Shown here: positions 19,273 through 27,959 of the stretch, piece after piece
Numbering within the stretch: the stretch's first letter is position 1
Layout of the letters: every line of letters begins with the position of its first letter
Origin: Acinetobacter sp. NCu2D-2
Lineage (GTDB): Bacteria > Pseudomonadota > Gammaproteobacteria > Pseudomonadales > Moraxellaceae
Direction of reading: 5' to 3'
DNA length: 64,000 nucleotides
Assembly: GCF_001647675.1 (NCBI RefSeq)
Contig: NZ_CP015594.1
Location: forward strand, 496,001-560,000
The notes under the pieces: model-generated
What the model saw: only the letters and a program-made list of their open reading frames with translations
Told to the model about the DNA's origin: nothing
Database searches by the model: none
Translations under genes and position numbers: made by a program

Positions 19273-19590
19273 ATGGCCTGGATCACATTAATTCTTGCAG
19301 GTGTTTTTGAAATTGTATGGGCATATTCTATGAAAATGTCCGAGGGATTTTCAAAAATCACCCCTTCCATGATTACTATTGTTTTTATGATTTTAAGTTT
19401 TGGTTTACTTGCGTACGCCATGCGCAGTTTGCCACTTGGGACGGCTTATACCATTTGGACGGGTATTGGTGCGGTCGGTTCATTTTTAGTGGGAATATTT
19501 GTACTTGGTGAGCCAGCCACTGCCATGCGTATGCTTGCAGCCGTACTAATTATTTCAGGTCTAGTGTTGATGAAACTTTCATCGTCATAA
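19273..19590 (+). CDS. gdx: Guanidinium exporter of the SMR family (Gdx/SugE)
   Basis: A 105-residue, four-helix small multidrug resistance protein. Glu13 in LAGVFEIVWAYSMK is the essential membrane carboxylate, and the SugE/Gdx subtype is supported by MKMSEGF and the YTIWTGIGAVGSF segment. Gdx exports guanidinium in exchange for protons as a dual-topology dimer. A guanidine-II riboswitch directly upstream confirms the substrate class. AAGGAG is 7 nt before the ATG. Confidence 0.92.
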   Translation: MAWITLILAGVFEIVWAYSMKMSEGFSKITPSMITIVFMILSFGLLAYAMRSLPLGTAYTIWTGIGAVGSFLVGIFVLGEPATAMRMLAAVLIISGLVLMKLSSS

Positions 19591-19649
19591 ATAAATGCCA
19601 TATATATCGTATGTTATTTTAAGAACTAGGATATATTTTTGGATGCTGC

Positions 19650-20132
19650 ATGACTTTAGACTATATAACGATCGATTCACCTGTGGGTCAGCTTCAACTC
19701 GTTGCTGATCAACAGGCACTCATTGCAGTATTATGGGAGTGTGAAAAATTAAACCGTGTACGATTAGGTCAACTTGCTGAAAATAAAAATAATATTATTC
19801 TTCAAAATACAGCATTACAGCTACAAGAATATTTTAACGGTCAGCGTCAAATATTCGATATCCCACTAAAATTTATGGGAACTCCGTTTCAAAAACTTGT
19901 TTGGACAGCGTTATTGGATATCCCTTATGGTGAAACAAGAACTTATAAAGATATCGCGATTAAAATTGGAAATATAAATGCGGTTCGAGCTGTAGGTGCA
20001 GCCAATGGACGTAATCCGATTTCCATCATTGCACCATGTCATCGCGTGATTGGTCAAAATGGAAAGCTTGTCGGTTTTGCAGGTGGTCTAAGTAATAAAG
20101 AAATACTATTAAAAATTGAACAAAATCATTAA
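19650..20132 (+). CDS. ogt: Methylated-DNA--protein-cysteine methyltransferase
   Basis: A suicide DNA-repair protein that removes methyl groups from O6-methylguanine. The acceptor Cys130 is in IIAPCHRVIG, the recognition helix has RAVGAANGRNP, and the Ogt-type N-terminal domain is retained in the 160 residues. It is not fused to an AraC regulator, so it is Ogt rather than Ada. It begins 60 nt after gdx. Confidence 0.9.
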   Translation: MTLDYITIDSPVGQLQLVADQQALIAVLWECEKLNRVRLGQLAENKNNIILQNTALQLQEYFNGQRQIFDIPLKFMGTPFQKLVWTALLDIPYGETRTYKDIAIKIGNINAVRAVGAANGRNPISIIAPCHRVIGQNGKLVGFAGGLSNKEILLKIEQNH

Positions 20133-20163
20133 GATCATTCTTTATTTATAAAATTAAAATAAT

Positions 20164-20811
20164 ATGCAAAATATATTTGAACCTTTATTTTCCCTTTGTG
20201 GATGGATGATTTTCATTGCAGTTTTATTGGGGATATTTAAAGCTTTTCTTCCCACAATCAAAGGTAAACTTGGGGAGTTAGCTGTCCATGCACACGTGAA
20301 ACTCTATCTTAAAGATCCGCACTATATTTTATTAAATGACCTCACATTGCCAGATGCTCAAGGCACAACCACGCAAATTGACCATATCTTATTAAGTCCA
20401 TACGGTATTTTTGTGATTGAAACGAAGAATTATAAAGGTTGGATTTTTGGTGGTGAACGTCAAAAAATGTGGACACAAAAAATTTATAAGCAAAGTTATA
20501 AGTTTCAGAATCCCATCCATCAAAACTATAGACATATAAAAGTTTTAGAGTCAGTTCTAAGTGATATTGTAAACCCTGAATTCATGCATTCGGTGGTTGT
20601 TTTTATGCCTGAGGCAGAATTTAAAACAAACATGCCGTCTAATGTTTTTAGAGGAGCTTCTTGGACTGATTACGTCAAAGGTTTTAAAGATATTGTCATT
20701 TCTGATACAAAACTAAAGCGAATTCAAATCCGACTACAAAAAGAAATTTTAGAAAAATCATGGAAAACTAACCGTGATCATGTCGCACAGTTGAGAGAAA
20801 GATATAAATAA
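20164..20811 (+). CDS. NERD-domain protein with N-terminal membrane anchor
   Basis: Residues about 10-30 form one membrane helix. From about 33 to 150 is a NERD (nuclease-related) domain: GKLGELAVH, TQIDHILLSPYGIFVIETKN and YKGWIFGGE carry the D...E-K signature of the nuclease-like core. The family's biological role is unclear. The remaining sequence to residue 215 is charged and lacks a known domain. It starts 32 nt after ogt and converges with dusC. Confidence 0.85.
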   Translation: MQNIFEPLFSLCGWMIFIAVLLGIFKAFLPTIKGKLGELAVHAHVKLYLKDPHYILLNDLTLPDAQGTTTQIDHILLSPYGIFVIETKNYKGWIFGGERQKMWTQKIYKQSYKFQNPIHQNYRHIKVLESVLSDIVNPEFMHSVVVFMPEAEFKTNMPSNVFRGASWTDYVKGFKDIVISDTKLKRIQIRLQKEILEKSWKTNRDHVAQLRERYK

Positions 20812-20834
20812 AAAGCCTCTTAGGAAGAGGCTTT
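20811..20834. terminator. Bidirectional terminator between NERD gene and dusC
   Basis: AAAAGCCTCTT / AAGAGGCTTT hairpin with a tight loop in the 28-nt gap between convergent genes. Confidence 0.75.
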
Positions 20835-20839
20835 GATAT

Positions 20840-21775
20840 TTAGTGTTTTGAAGATTGAAGTTTTTCAATAATCTCATCTAATGGTTTTACGCGTTTGACT
20901 TCATCCCAGAGCATTTTGGCTTCTGGGTAATGTTTAGACATCATGCCTAACCATTGTTTATAACGCCCAACCATATTCATTTCTTTTTTATACGAACCAT
21001 TTAAGAAACGAATTTGCAGACCGAGTAAATCATTCCAAGTCAGTAAAGCTTGGTCGGTATTCGCGCGAATACATTGCGTGATATCTGGTGTAGTCACTGC
21101 ACCACGCCCGATCATGAGATCTTGGCAGCCCGATTCAATTTGGCATTGTTTTGCATCAGCATTATTCCAAATTTCACCATTGGCAATTACGTTGATTTTT
21201 AATGTTTCACGAATCGGGGCAAGTTGATCCCAAAATGCAGGGGGAGTGTAGCCATCTGCTTTGGTACGTGCATGAACAGTGACCCATGCAGCACCTGCAT
21301 CTTCAATGGCATGCGCATTTTCCATCATGAAGTCACGATCCATATAGCCTAGACGCATTTTTGCCGAGACAGGAATGTGACTTGGAACAGCATCACGCAC
21401 GGCTTTAATTAACTGGTAAACCACTTCAGGTTCATCTAATAAAACCGAACCACCGCGATGTCGATTGACAGTTTTGGCAGGACAACCAAAATTCATATCA
21501 ATTGTAGGTGCACCCATTTCAGCTACTTTTACCGCATTGGCAGCAAGCATGTCAGGATTGTTACCTAAAAACTGCACATGCACAGGCGTTCCTGATGCAG
21601 TTTTTCCATCGTTTAACAGTTCAGGACAATAACTATGATAGACATGGTCGGGCAGGATTGAATCGGTGACACGGATAAACTCAGTCACACACCAGTCAAA
21701 GCTTCCAACAGACGTAAGTACATCACGCATAATGGGATCGGTTAAGCCTTCCATCGGTGCAAGAACAAGTTTCAA
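20840..21775 (-). CDS. dusC: tRNA-dihydrouridine(16) synthase DusC
   Basis: An FMN enzyme that reduces uridine to dihydrouridine in tRNA. LAPMEGLTDPIMRDVL opens the barrel, catalytic Cys98 lies in MNFGCPAKTVNRHRGG, and VTVHARTKADGY plus IANGEIWN are typical. The 311-residue length and the C98 position agree with DusC rather than DusA or DusB, whose N-termini differ. It stands alone between the pilin operon terminator and a convergent terminator. Confidence 0.9.
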   Translation of the reverse strand: MKLVLAPMEGLTDPIMRDVLTSVGSFDWCVTEFIRVTDSILPDHVYHSYCPELLNDGKTASGTPVHVQFLGNNPDMLAANAVKVAEMGAPTIDMNFGCPAKTVNRHRGGSVLLDEPEVVYQLIKAVRDAVPSHIPVSAKMRLGYMDRDFMMENAHAIEDAGAAWVTVHARTKADGYTPPAFWDQLAPIRETLKINVIANGEIWNNADAKQCQIESGCQDLMIGRGAVTTPDITQCIRANTDQALLTWNDLLGLQIRFLNGSYKKEMNMVGRYKQWLGMMSKHYPEAKMLWDEVKRVKPLDEIIEKLQSSKH

Positions 21776-21890
21776 AGGGTCAGACCTGTAAAGAGAAAAA
21801 CAGGGTTATACGATTTTTTGCACAGAATGTCTAGGGTGTTGGATCAACTACGAAATTTTTTAGAATACTGAATTGTGAGCATAAGCCATA

Positions 21891-21920
21891 AAAAAGCCCA
21901 AAACGAATTTGGGCTTTTTA
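21891..21920 (-). terminator. Terminator of the pilin operon
   Basis: AAAAAGCCCAAA / TTTGGGCTTTTT hairpin with an ACGAA loop, 20 nt beyond the stop of the last pilin-operon gene on the minus strand. Confidence 0.85.
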
Positions 21921-21940
21921 CTAAAGAACTCTAAATGGGA

Positions 21941-24676
21941 TTATTTATAGCGTGCCCATTTCGAGGTGGTTGATTCGATTTTAATACCTGTATCGGTCGT
22001 AGTAGTAGTTTCTTCTCTGATACTAGTGTGATTAGATTTAGGAATTGTATAAGTAAAACCAGTGCCAAATGTATTGGTTTCTCTATCATACCCCTGGCTA
22101 CTCATATTGCCGACTAAACCACCTTTGGTGATACAACCTGCATCAATATTATGTGATTTCATTTTGTTACGAGCAAGAGTATCGCCATAAACTAAAGTAC
22201 ATGTGCCAATATCAATATAATCATTAGACATAAGTGCTACATATCCTAAATCAAGTTTTGGTACTGACTTAGAAATATTGTTATTGTCGGCTATATTTAC
22301 ATTTAATTTTTTACCTGTATTTGGTTCACGATCCATACTATAAGAAAACTCTGATTCATTTTTGCAAAGGTTTGTTGGTATTAAATAAACATTTGAAATA
22401 GTTTCAGGATTTGTATTAGGCCATGAGGTAGAGAAATCTTGTGTTCCATCAGCTGTTTTTAAAGGTCTATTACAAATCATGTCTGCATGTTCTTTTTCAC
22501 GCAATATATTATATGGTGAATAGATACGAGGTGAAGTTGCTGATGCTGAAATACGTCCTTCTGCTAGAATTGTATTTGTAAAAGCTGATTTAGAGTTCCC
22601 GCCTGCAAGCGCTCCTGTAATGGTCACTGTTCCATCAAAATACAAAATTCCAGGAGCAAAAGCTGCATTATCTAAGGAGGATGCACCACTAGAAGATCTT
22701 AAATAGTAGTTGCCATCATAATGATAATCTTCAGTAAAACCCGTACTTGATCTTGTGATATCTAAACGAGGTAAATAGCCTACTATATCGCTATTACATT
22801 TGTTACCATTAATCTGTGCACATATAGCCCCACTTCTATTTAATGTAATAATCTCCCACCAAGGTTTAACTCGATCTATTCCATAGTCTGCTAGATAGAA
22901 TGGATTGCCATTATTCTCTTGGACAGGAGAGAAGGTTCCATTTTTAATAACTTGTTGTTCGTAAGCACCTGTCGTTGAGTTTTTACCGTATATGTAAATA
23001 TCACCAGTTGCTTTATTTTTTAAGTGGTTTAAATATACCCGAGTAAATCCACCTATACTTCTTTGAAATATATAGTTCGCATCCAACTTATATTGTTTAA
23101 CATCAACAAGCGTTCCAAAGTTCATTAATTCATTGATTGCATTATAGAGATCTGTTGAATTAATAGGTGGGTTTGGGTCAATAACAGTATGTGTTTTGAG
23201 ATAACTTGTAATTTCAGCAGATGAAACCTTAGTTTTTAAACCGCTTATTCTTTTGTTATTATTAATGAGAGTTGTGTTAATATTTCCTGTGTAAACTGCG
23301 CTTCCATTAACTTTTGCATATGGAGCAATGTCAATATCTCCATTAACGTATATACTTCCATTAACTTCACTATAGATAGACGAATCAAAAGCTTTACCTT
23401 TATATTTTTGTAGACCATATGCATAAACAGAACCCATAACATAAGTATAATTACTCATAGTGATATATTGTTTAGCACTTATATAATTGCTTAAATTAGT
23501 ATTTATATCGGCTATTTGAAGATCTATATAACTTTCTGTTTCGATATTTCCGAGAACTTTACTTCGGAGCTGTGTACTTCTGCCGACTTTTACATAATTT
23601 AATGCATGAATATTTCCTTGAACCGTATTATTACCATCAAATCCTAACGCATTACCGACTTCTACCCACCCTCGAGCAATGATATTACCTTTAACAGTAT
23701 TTCCTCCTCCTAATCCTGTACCTATTTGAACATTACGCGCATTAATATTATTTGCTGAAGAACTCAGGATTAAAATAACATCATTATTAGAATTAATATT
23801 TGCAGAAGTTTGACTTTGGTATAATTTTACTTGACCTACAGCATCAATATTTTGTGCTGAAGAGCTAGTTGCAATATAGACTTTTCCTAAGGTTTTTATA
23901 TTTTGTGCATGGACATGAGTTTGAAGTGTTACATCTCCTTCAGCACTGATATTGCCAAATTGAGCAGGTTTAGTAATTACACCCTCATGAATATTAACCG
24001 AACCTTTGGCATTCAAATGGACATTACGAAATTTTTCACATTCGGAAGCTACACAGTCGATGTCAATATTCCCTTTTGCATTAATTATTAGTTCTGAAAT
24101 ATTTTCAAGCTTAAAATCTGCTAATATATCTACTTTCCCATCCACATTAAGAATTACTTTTGAATTGGGTTCTTCAGCTTTAATTGTGTTTCCACTAAAG
24201 TGAACATCACCACCTAAGCTTGCTTCGATTGCTTTGTCCACGACAGTAACAATACCATCCACCACAATAATTTCGTATGTAACAGTAATTGTAGTAGCTG
24301 CTTGAGCACTACTACTATTGGCTGCAATGTCTGCTATAACAGTACAAGGACTGCCTGGAGCATTACACCCAATGATGTTAGTCACAATGGCATTTACTTT
24401 ATGATTATCTGAATACTTTAAATTAATATTTTGACCAGTTAATTGTTTAATATTATTAAAGTTTTGTGAGCCTTTCTCTATAAGATATTCCCTAAAAGCA
24501 CTCACACCCGCCCAACCTAGAATTTGTGCATTGGTTTGTGCATGGGCTGCAGTTGCAGCTTCTTTTTTAGTTATTAAAGCTCGTGCAACAGAAGCCGTAA
24601 TTAACATGACTGTGATTCCAATGAGCAATACCAATAGAATCGTTGCTATACCTTGTTGTTTTTTTAATGTGTGCAT
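21941..24676 (-). CDS. Giant PilX-like minor pilin with predicted beta-helix domain
   Basis: A 911-residue protein, last of a pilin operon. Residues 5-33 are a PilX_N-type class III leader and helix (KKQQGIATILLVLLIG..), with G10 before the hydrophobic stretch and no Glu at mature position 5, as in tip-located PilX/GspK subunits. Residues about 155-470 are short beta-strand repeats (for example GNISAEGDVTLQ, GNIHALNYVKV, GSIYVNGDIDI) that suggest a right-handed beta-helix resembling bactofilin-like folds. The last 440 residues are unrecognised and contain several cysteines. Typical PilX proteins are about 150-250 residues. GAGGATG precedes the ATG. A pilus-tip adhesin role is inferred. Confidence 0.72.
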   Translation of the reverse strand: MHTLKKQQGIATILLVLLIGITVMLITASVARALITKKEAATAAHAQTNAQILGWAGVSAFREYLIEKGSQNFNNIKQLTGQNINLKYSDNHKVNAIVTNIIGCNAPGSPCTVIADIAANSSSAQAATTITVTYEIIVVDGIVTVVDKAIEASLGGDVHFSGNTIKAEEPNSKVILNVDGKVDILADFKLENISELIINAKGNIDIDCVASECEKFRNVHLNAKGSVNIHEGVITKPAQFGNISAEGDVTLQTHVHAQNIKTLGKVYIATSSSAQNIDAVGQVKLYQSQTSANINSNNDVILILSSSANNINARNVQIGTGLGGGNTVKGNIIARGWVEVGNALGFDGNNTVQGNIHALNYVKVGRSTQLRSKVLGNIETESYIDLQIADINTNLSNYISAKQYITMSNYTYVMGSVYAYGLQKYKGKAFDSSIYSEVNGSIYVNGDIDIAPYAKVNGSAVYTGNINTTLINNNKRISGLKTKVSSAEITSYLKTHTVIDPNPPINSTDLYNAINELMNFGTLVDVKQYKLDANYIFQRSIGGFTRVYLNHLKNKATGDIYIYGKNSTTGAYEQQVIKNGTFSPVQENNGNPFYLADYGIDRVKPWWEIITLNRSGAICAQINGNKCNSDIVGYLPRLDITRSSTGFTEDYHYDGNYYLRSSSGASSLDNAAFAPGILYFDGTVTITGALAGGNSKSAFTNTILAEGRISASATSPRIYSPYNILREKEHADMICNRPLKTADGTQDFSTSWPNTNPETISNVYLIPTNLCKNESEFSYSMDREPNTGKKLNVNIADNNNISKSVPKLDLGYVALMSNDYIDIGTCTLVYGDTLARNKMKSHNIDAGCITKGGLVGNMSSQGYDRETNTFGTGFTYTIPKSNHTSIREETTTTTDTGIKIESTTSKWARYK

Positions 24677-24706
24677 TGCTCATCCTCACATTTAGGTTAA
24701 TTGGGG

Positions 24707-25339
24707 TTAAATATTATTTAAGCAAATTAAAGATTGAATTTGCTTTTGGGTAATATGTTGACCTTGCGCTGTAACAGTCACAAACTTAGTACCAGAAGGG
24801 TTTGCATTACTAATGCCATAAGGGGTACATTTTTTCGGGCTAGGTAAGCTTTGCACACTAAAGCTAAAAATTGGTGGTGTCGTTGCACTGATCTCCTTAT
24901 TTTTAATTGTGATCAGTGGGCTTTTTATTGTATTAGAATTAGTCCATGCAATACTGTTTAAAGCGGTAGACGCTTCACAGTTTGTAGTATTTTCGAGTAA
25001 AAACAATTTATATTCTTTATTGACTATATCGTTTTCAGAAGTCAATGCTTGGCATTTAATAATGGTCGGTGTAGCCAGGTCGGGTGTAAAACGTAAATAT
25101 AAAGTATTGTTACTCATTAAGATATCTGCCGCATTGCCTGAACCGTAACCAGCATTTTGAATTACTTTTTGTAAAACAAGCATGCCAAGTTGTACTTGAG
25201 TATCATATTCTGCATCCATAGATGATTCTAAACTGACTTTGGAAATCTGTTTAAAAGTCATAAGCATCATGATCATGCAGAGCATGGCAACGACTAAGCC
25301 TACGAGAAGTTCTAGTATACTAAAACCATTCTTTTTCAT
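24707..25339 (-). CDS. PilW-like minor pilin
   Basis: The class III leader MKKNG is followed by FSILELLVGLVVAMLCMIMM, with Glu at mature position 5, which is the prepilin peptidase site. The 210-residue length and order after a PilV-like gene fit PilW. Its ATG at 25339 is 2 nt after the PilV-like stop, with GGGAGA upstream inside that gene's end. Cysteines in the C-terminal half may form a disulfide. Confidence 0.78.
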   Translation of the reverse strand: MKKNGFSILELLVGLVVAMLCMIMMLMTFKQISKVSLESSMDAEYDTQVQLGMLVLQKVIQNAGYGSGNAADILMSNNTLYLRFTPDLATPTIIKCQALTSENDIVNKEYKLFLLENTTNCEASTALNSIAWTNSNTIKSPLITIKNKEISATTPPIFSFSVQSLPSPKKCTPYGISNANPSGTKFVTVTAQGQHITQKQIQSLICLNNI

Positions 25340-25341
25340 GC

Positions 25342-25761
25342 TTATCTCCCTACCACAAAACAAGACTCATGCAATGACGTTCCTGCTGCGCAAGCTTGCG
25401 CTATGCTTAGTGAAACATGACTTGCAGCAAGCACCGGCCATTCTGATTTTTGAGTGGTCGATACTGTAATTTCTGCTATAGAGCAGCTGATATAGAAGGT
25501 TTTACCAGCCACAGTAAAGTTATCTGTAGAAACTCGAGCACACATGCCTGAGGTATCAGTTTTGTCTTGTGCCTGTTGTAGTCTTTTTTGCATTTCATTA
25601 ATTAAGATAAACCCCACATTCATTTCTTTTTGGGTCGTTAACATACTTTTAATCGCGACACTACTACCTAAAACAATAATGGCAAAAAGTACCAAGGCGA
25701 TTAATGATTCCATTAAGGTGAAACCACGTTGATTAGCGAATGATGATAGTGGCTGTTTCAT
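25342..25761 (-). CDS. PilV-like minor pilin
   Basis: The prepilin site is QRG/FTLMESLIALVLFAIIVLG, with Glu at mature position 5. The 139-residue length and the position between a FimT-like and a PilW-like gene suggest PilV. The start overlaps the end of the FimT-like gene by 29 nt. The protein has four cysteines after the helix. Confidence 0.78.
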   Translation of the reverse strand: MKQPLSSFANQRGFTLMESLIALVLFAIIVLGSSVAIKSMLTTQKEMNVGFILINEMQKRLQQAQDKTDTSGMCARVSTDNFTVAGKTFYISCSIAEITVSTTQKSEWPVLAASHVSLSIAQACAAGTSLHESCFVVGR

Positions 25762-26247
25762 TATTCTTTCTCACGGTCAACGTTGGAGTAGCTGTTGCAG
25801 AACAGGAGGAACTAGGTGTAAGCACACCAATATAATTAAAATCCAAACAATTAAAATAAGTGATCCCTTGTGTAACGCTAATATTTGAAAGGCTTATGCT
25901 GTAAATAGCATCACTCGGCTCACTTGTGGGGCATGAACCGTAAATAACTTTAATCGCTGTTTTAGGGGCGGGTGGAGTAGAGGGAGTGGATGTTTGCCAT
26001 GGATAGAGACATATGGAAGCGGCGGTTTCATTCAATGTAGTATTATGCTTATTCCTAAGAGCAATTGCTTTGGCTTGAGAAATAGCACTTTGAATACTGG
26101 ATGTCGCATAATTGACTTGGCTTTGATCAATCCAAGCACTTGTTAGAGAGCTTCCCATAAACAAAATAATGGTCATCACAGTAATCGTAATCATTAGTTC
26201 GATAAGCGTAAAACCATTTTGGGGAGGGGGGGGGTGAACTTATTCAT
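25733..26247 (-). CDS. FimT/GspH-like minor pilin, start out of frame at a C9 tract
   Basis: The body is a clear minor pilin: [20 protein letters not shown], then a GspH/FimT-like chain of about 150 residues. The natural start (ATG at 26247, 1 nt after the upstream pilin stop) reads MNKFTPP and enters a run of nine C on the coding strand (26226-26234). The downstream pilin frame is off by one and has a TAA just before the tract. One more C, or two fewer, restores [19 protein letters not shown]. As read, only an internal ATG at 26194 remains, which would lack the leader. It may be a phase-variable gene in the off state, a frameshift, or a homopolymer sequencing error. Confidence 0.75.
26226..26234. 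repeat. G9/C9 homopolymer within the FimT-like leader
   Basis: Nine consecutive G on the plus strand, separated by one A from another G4 (26221-26224). Slipped-strand mispairing in such tracts is a known route to phase variation. Here it decides whether the leader ATG reads into the pilin. Confidence 0.85.
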
Positions 26248-26248
26248 C

Positions 26249-26647
26249 TTAGTTGTCCCATTTAGTAATACATCCAGTTGCGTCTTTATCTCCATTACTT
26301 TCTAGTTTTAGTGTACAGCCACTGACTTTTTTATCCGTTTTACCTGTTGCCTTTAATGTGTATGACGTACCATCTGAGGAATAAGTATATTCAAAGTCAG
26401 CTTTTTCGGGTTCTGAACTTGGCTTCCATGTACTGAATATTGTTGTAGGATCAGTTGGATAACTTAATGTTCTTTGATACATATTTTCAACAGAGAGGGA
26501 TAGCGCAATTAAATCAGATTGTGCTTCCTTAATTTTGGCGCGCGTGACATAGTTTTGATAACTAGGTAATGCAATTGCGGCGAGAATAGCAATAATTGCT
26601 ATTACAATCATTAGCTCAATTAAAGTAAATCCATTTATTTTTTTCAT
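26249..26647 (-). CDS. Type IV pilin (PilE/PilA-like)
   Basis: Leader MKKING, then [20 protein letters not shown] as the N-terminal helix with Glu at mature position 5. The 132-residue protein has two C-terminal cysteines (SGCTLKL and TGCITKW) enclosing a D-loop, typical of type IVa pilins. It is the first gene of the operon with a strong GGAGGGA ribosome-binding site. It may be a minor subunit or the major pilin of a separate pilus; no assembly genes are in the window. Confidence 0.85.
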   Translation of the reverse strand: MKKINGFTLIELMIVIAIIAILAAIALPSYQNYVTRAKIKEAQSDLIALSLSVENMYQRTLSYPTDPTTIFSTWKPSSEPEKADFEYTYSSDGTSYTLKATGKTDKKVSGCTLKLESNGDKDATGCITKWDN

Positions 26648-27014
26648 GTGCGATTCCCTCCAAATTCAAACTACTATTAATAGTGATGATTAATAGCAAA
26701 TTAAACTAGTTAGTTAAGTTCAACAATCTATATATGATGAAGTGTAATTTTTTAGTGATAAAAGGCTTTGTTGCATAAATATGTAAGCATCTGATTTAAA
26801 TAAATTTAATTTTGGATTAAAAAATAATCAAAACTTTTAAAATCATATAGTTATGAAATCTTTGTGCAACAAAGCCGTGATAAAATGTAAATTAGAGCAC
26901 AATATTTAAAAAAAAATTAAATATTTTAATTGTCATAAATTTGATCGATTTGGATTTTGTTGCAATAAAAAAATATTTGAAGAATTGTTTTGATAATTCA
27001 TCTATTTTTTTAAA
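26648..27014. other. Gene-free region upstream of the pilin operon, carrying a MITE
   Basis: No gene is seen. The middle holds the 113-bp MITE (26764-26876) with its 9-bp target duplication. The flanks are AT-rich. The part at 26648-26754 is where the pilin promoter should lie, but I see no convincing -35/-10 pair. Confidence 0.6.
26764..26876. mobile_element. 113-bp MITE with IS5/IS903-like ends
   Basis: Terminal inverted repeats start GGCTTTGTTGCA on both ends, with similarity continuing for about 18 bp, and the interior is AT-rich and non-coding. It is flanked by perfect 9-bp direct repeats GTGATAAAA (26755-26763 and 26877-26885), the duplication length of IS903-group IS5 elements, whose ends begin GGCTTTGTTG. 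It has no transposase and must be moved in trans. Confidence 0.85.
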
Positions 27015-27821
27015 CTATTTAAACAGAATCATTTCTAGTACAAATTTGGAACCAATAAAACCAAGTGCCAACAGGCCAAAACCGATTAAGGTAAAACGTA
27101 CCGCTTTCTGTCCACGCCACCCAAATTTCCAGTGACCTATGAGCAGCGCGCCATACACCAACCAGGAAATAATACTAAACGCTGTTTTATGCGCCAGATG
27201 CTGACCAAAGAAATCATCAATGGTAAAGAAGCCGAAGCCGAGTGCGATGGTGAGCAAGACGAAACCGGTCACCAGCATATCGAATAGCAGGGATTCCATA
27301 TCTTGATAAGAAGGAAGGAGATTTACCCATAGGCGTTTCTGCTTCTTTTTTAGTTCACGGTCCTGAAAACGCAAAATCACCGCCTGAATGGTCGCCATTA
27401 GCAATACCGCATAAGCCGAAAGTGATAGAATGATATGAATATCCAGACCTAAGGAGTTCTGGACAATAATTTTGGCTTGCGGGGTAAAGGCAAAACCGAG
27501 AATCAGGCCCGTTGCGGCAACCGGAATACCAATCAGGTTTAAGGGCAGGATGGGGCGGTAGGTACTATAGGCGAGGCTAAGCAGTAACATCAACCCTGAA
27601 GTAAAAGAAACCAGCACAAAGACATCGTAATTCATACCCATTGGGGTATGCATATCGCCATAAACCACCAAAGCATGCAGCGCTAAACCCAGTAAAGCAG
27701 TGATGCTGACAAACCATTGGTTAGGAACACGTTTAGACATTAAATGCAGGAACAAATACCAAAAAGATGTGATATATGCGATTAAAGCTAAAACGGTATA
27801 AACCAAAGGGAGGCTGATCAT
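27015..27821 (-). CDS. CcsA/YpjD-like cytochrome c assembly membrane protein
   Basis: A 268-residue protein with about eight membrane helices of the CcmC/CcsA family. His residues in the helices (for example LGLALHALVVY, GLDIHIILSL and FGQHLAHKTAF) are heme-handling candidates. It lies divergent from ffh, the common gammaproteobacterial context of the YpjD protein. Its exact role is uncertain; a cytochrome c maturation function is by family. AAAGG is 6 nt before the ATG. Confidence 0.82.
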   Translation of the reverse strand: MISLPLVYTVLALIAYITSFWYLFLHLMSKRVPNQWFVSITALLGLALHALVVYGDMHTPMGMNYDVFVLVSFTSGLMLLLSLAYSTYRPILPLNLIGIPVAATGLILGFAFTPQAKIIVQNSLGLDIHIILSLSAYAVLLMATIQAVILRFQDRELKKKQKRLWVNLLPSYQDMESLLFDMLVTGFVLLTIALGFGFFTIDDFFGQHLAHKTAFSIISWLVYGALLIGHWKFGWRGQKAVRFTLIGFGLLALGFIGSKFVLEMILFK

Positions 27822-27959
27822 GTCTAACCTTTTTGCGGATGATGAATATTCATTTATATAAATTCGATGCGAACTACAGTATCCTATAGCATTCTATGCA
27901 TAAATTTTCTATTTTAAGAAACAATTTTTTGCTCATGGCTATTTTAAGCGGATTTTGCA

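Noticed and set aside
25733..26194. FimT-like protein starting at the internal ATG 26194
   Set aside because: It would lack the leader and the first part of the pilin helix and could not be processed, so it is unlikely to be the functional product.
26941..27135. Small open frame over the end of the CcsA-like gene
   Set aside because: Antisense to a conserved gene, without a ribosome-binding site or known motif.
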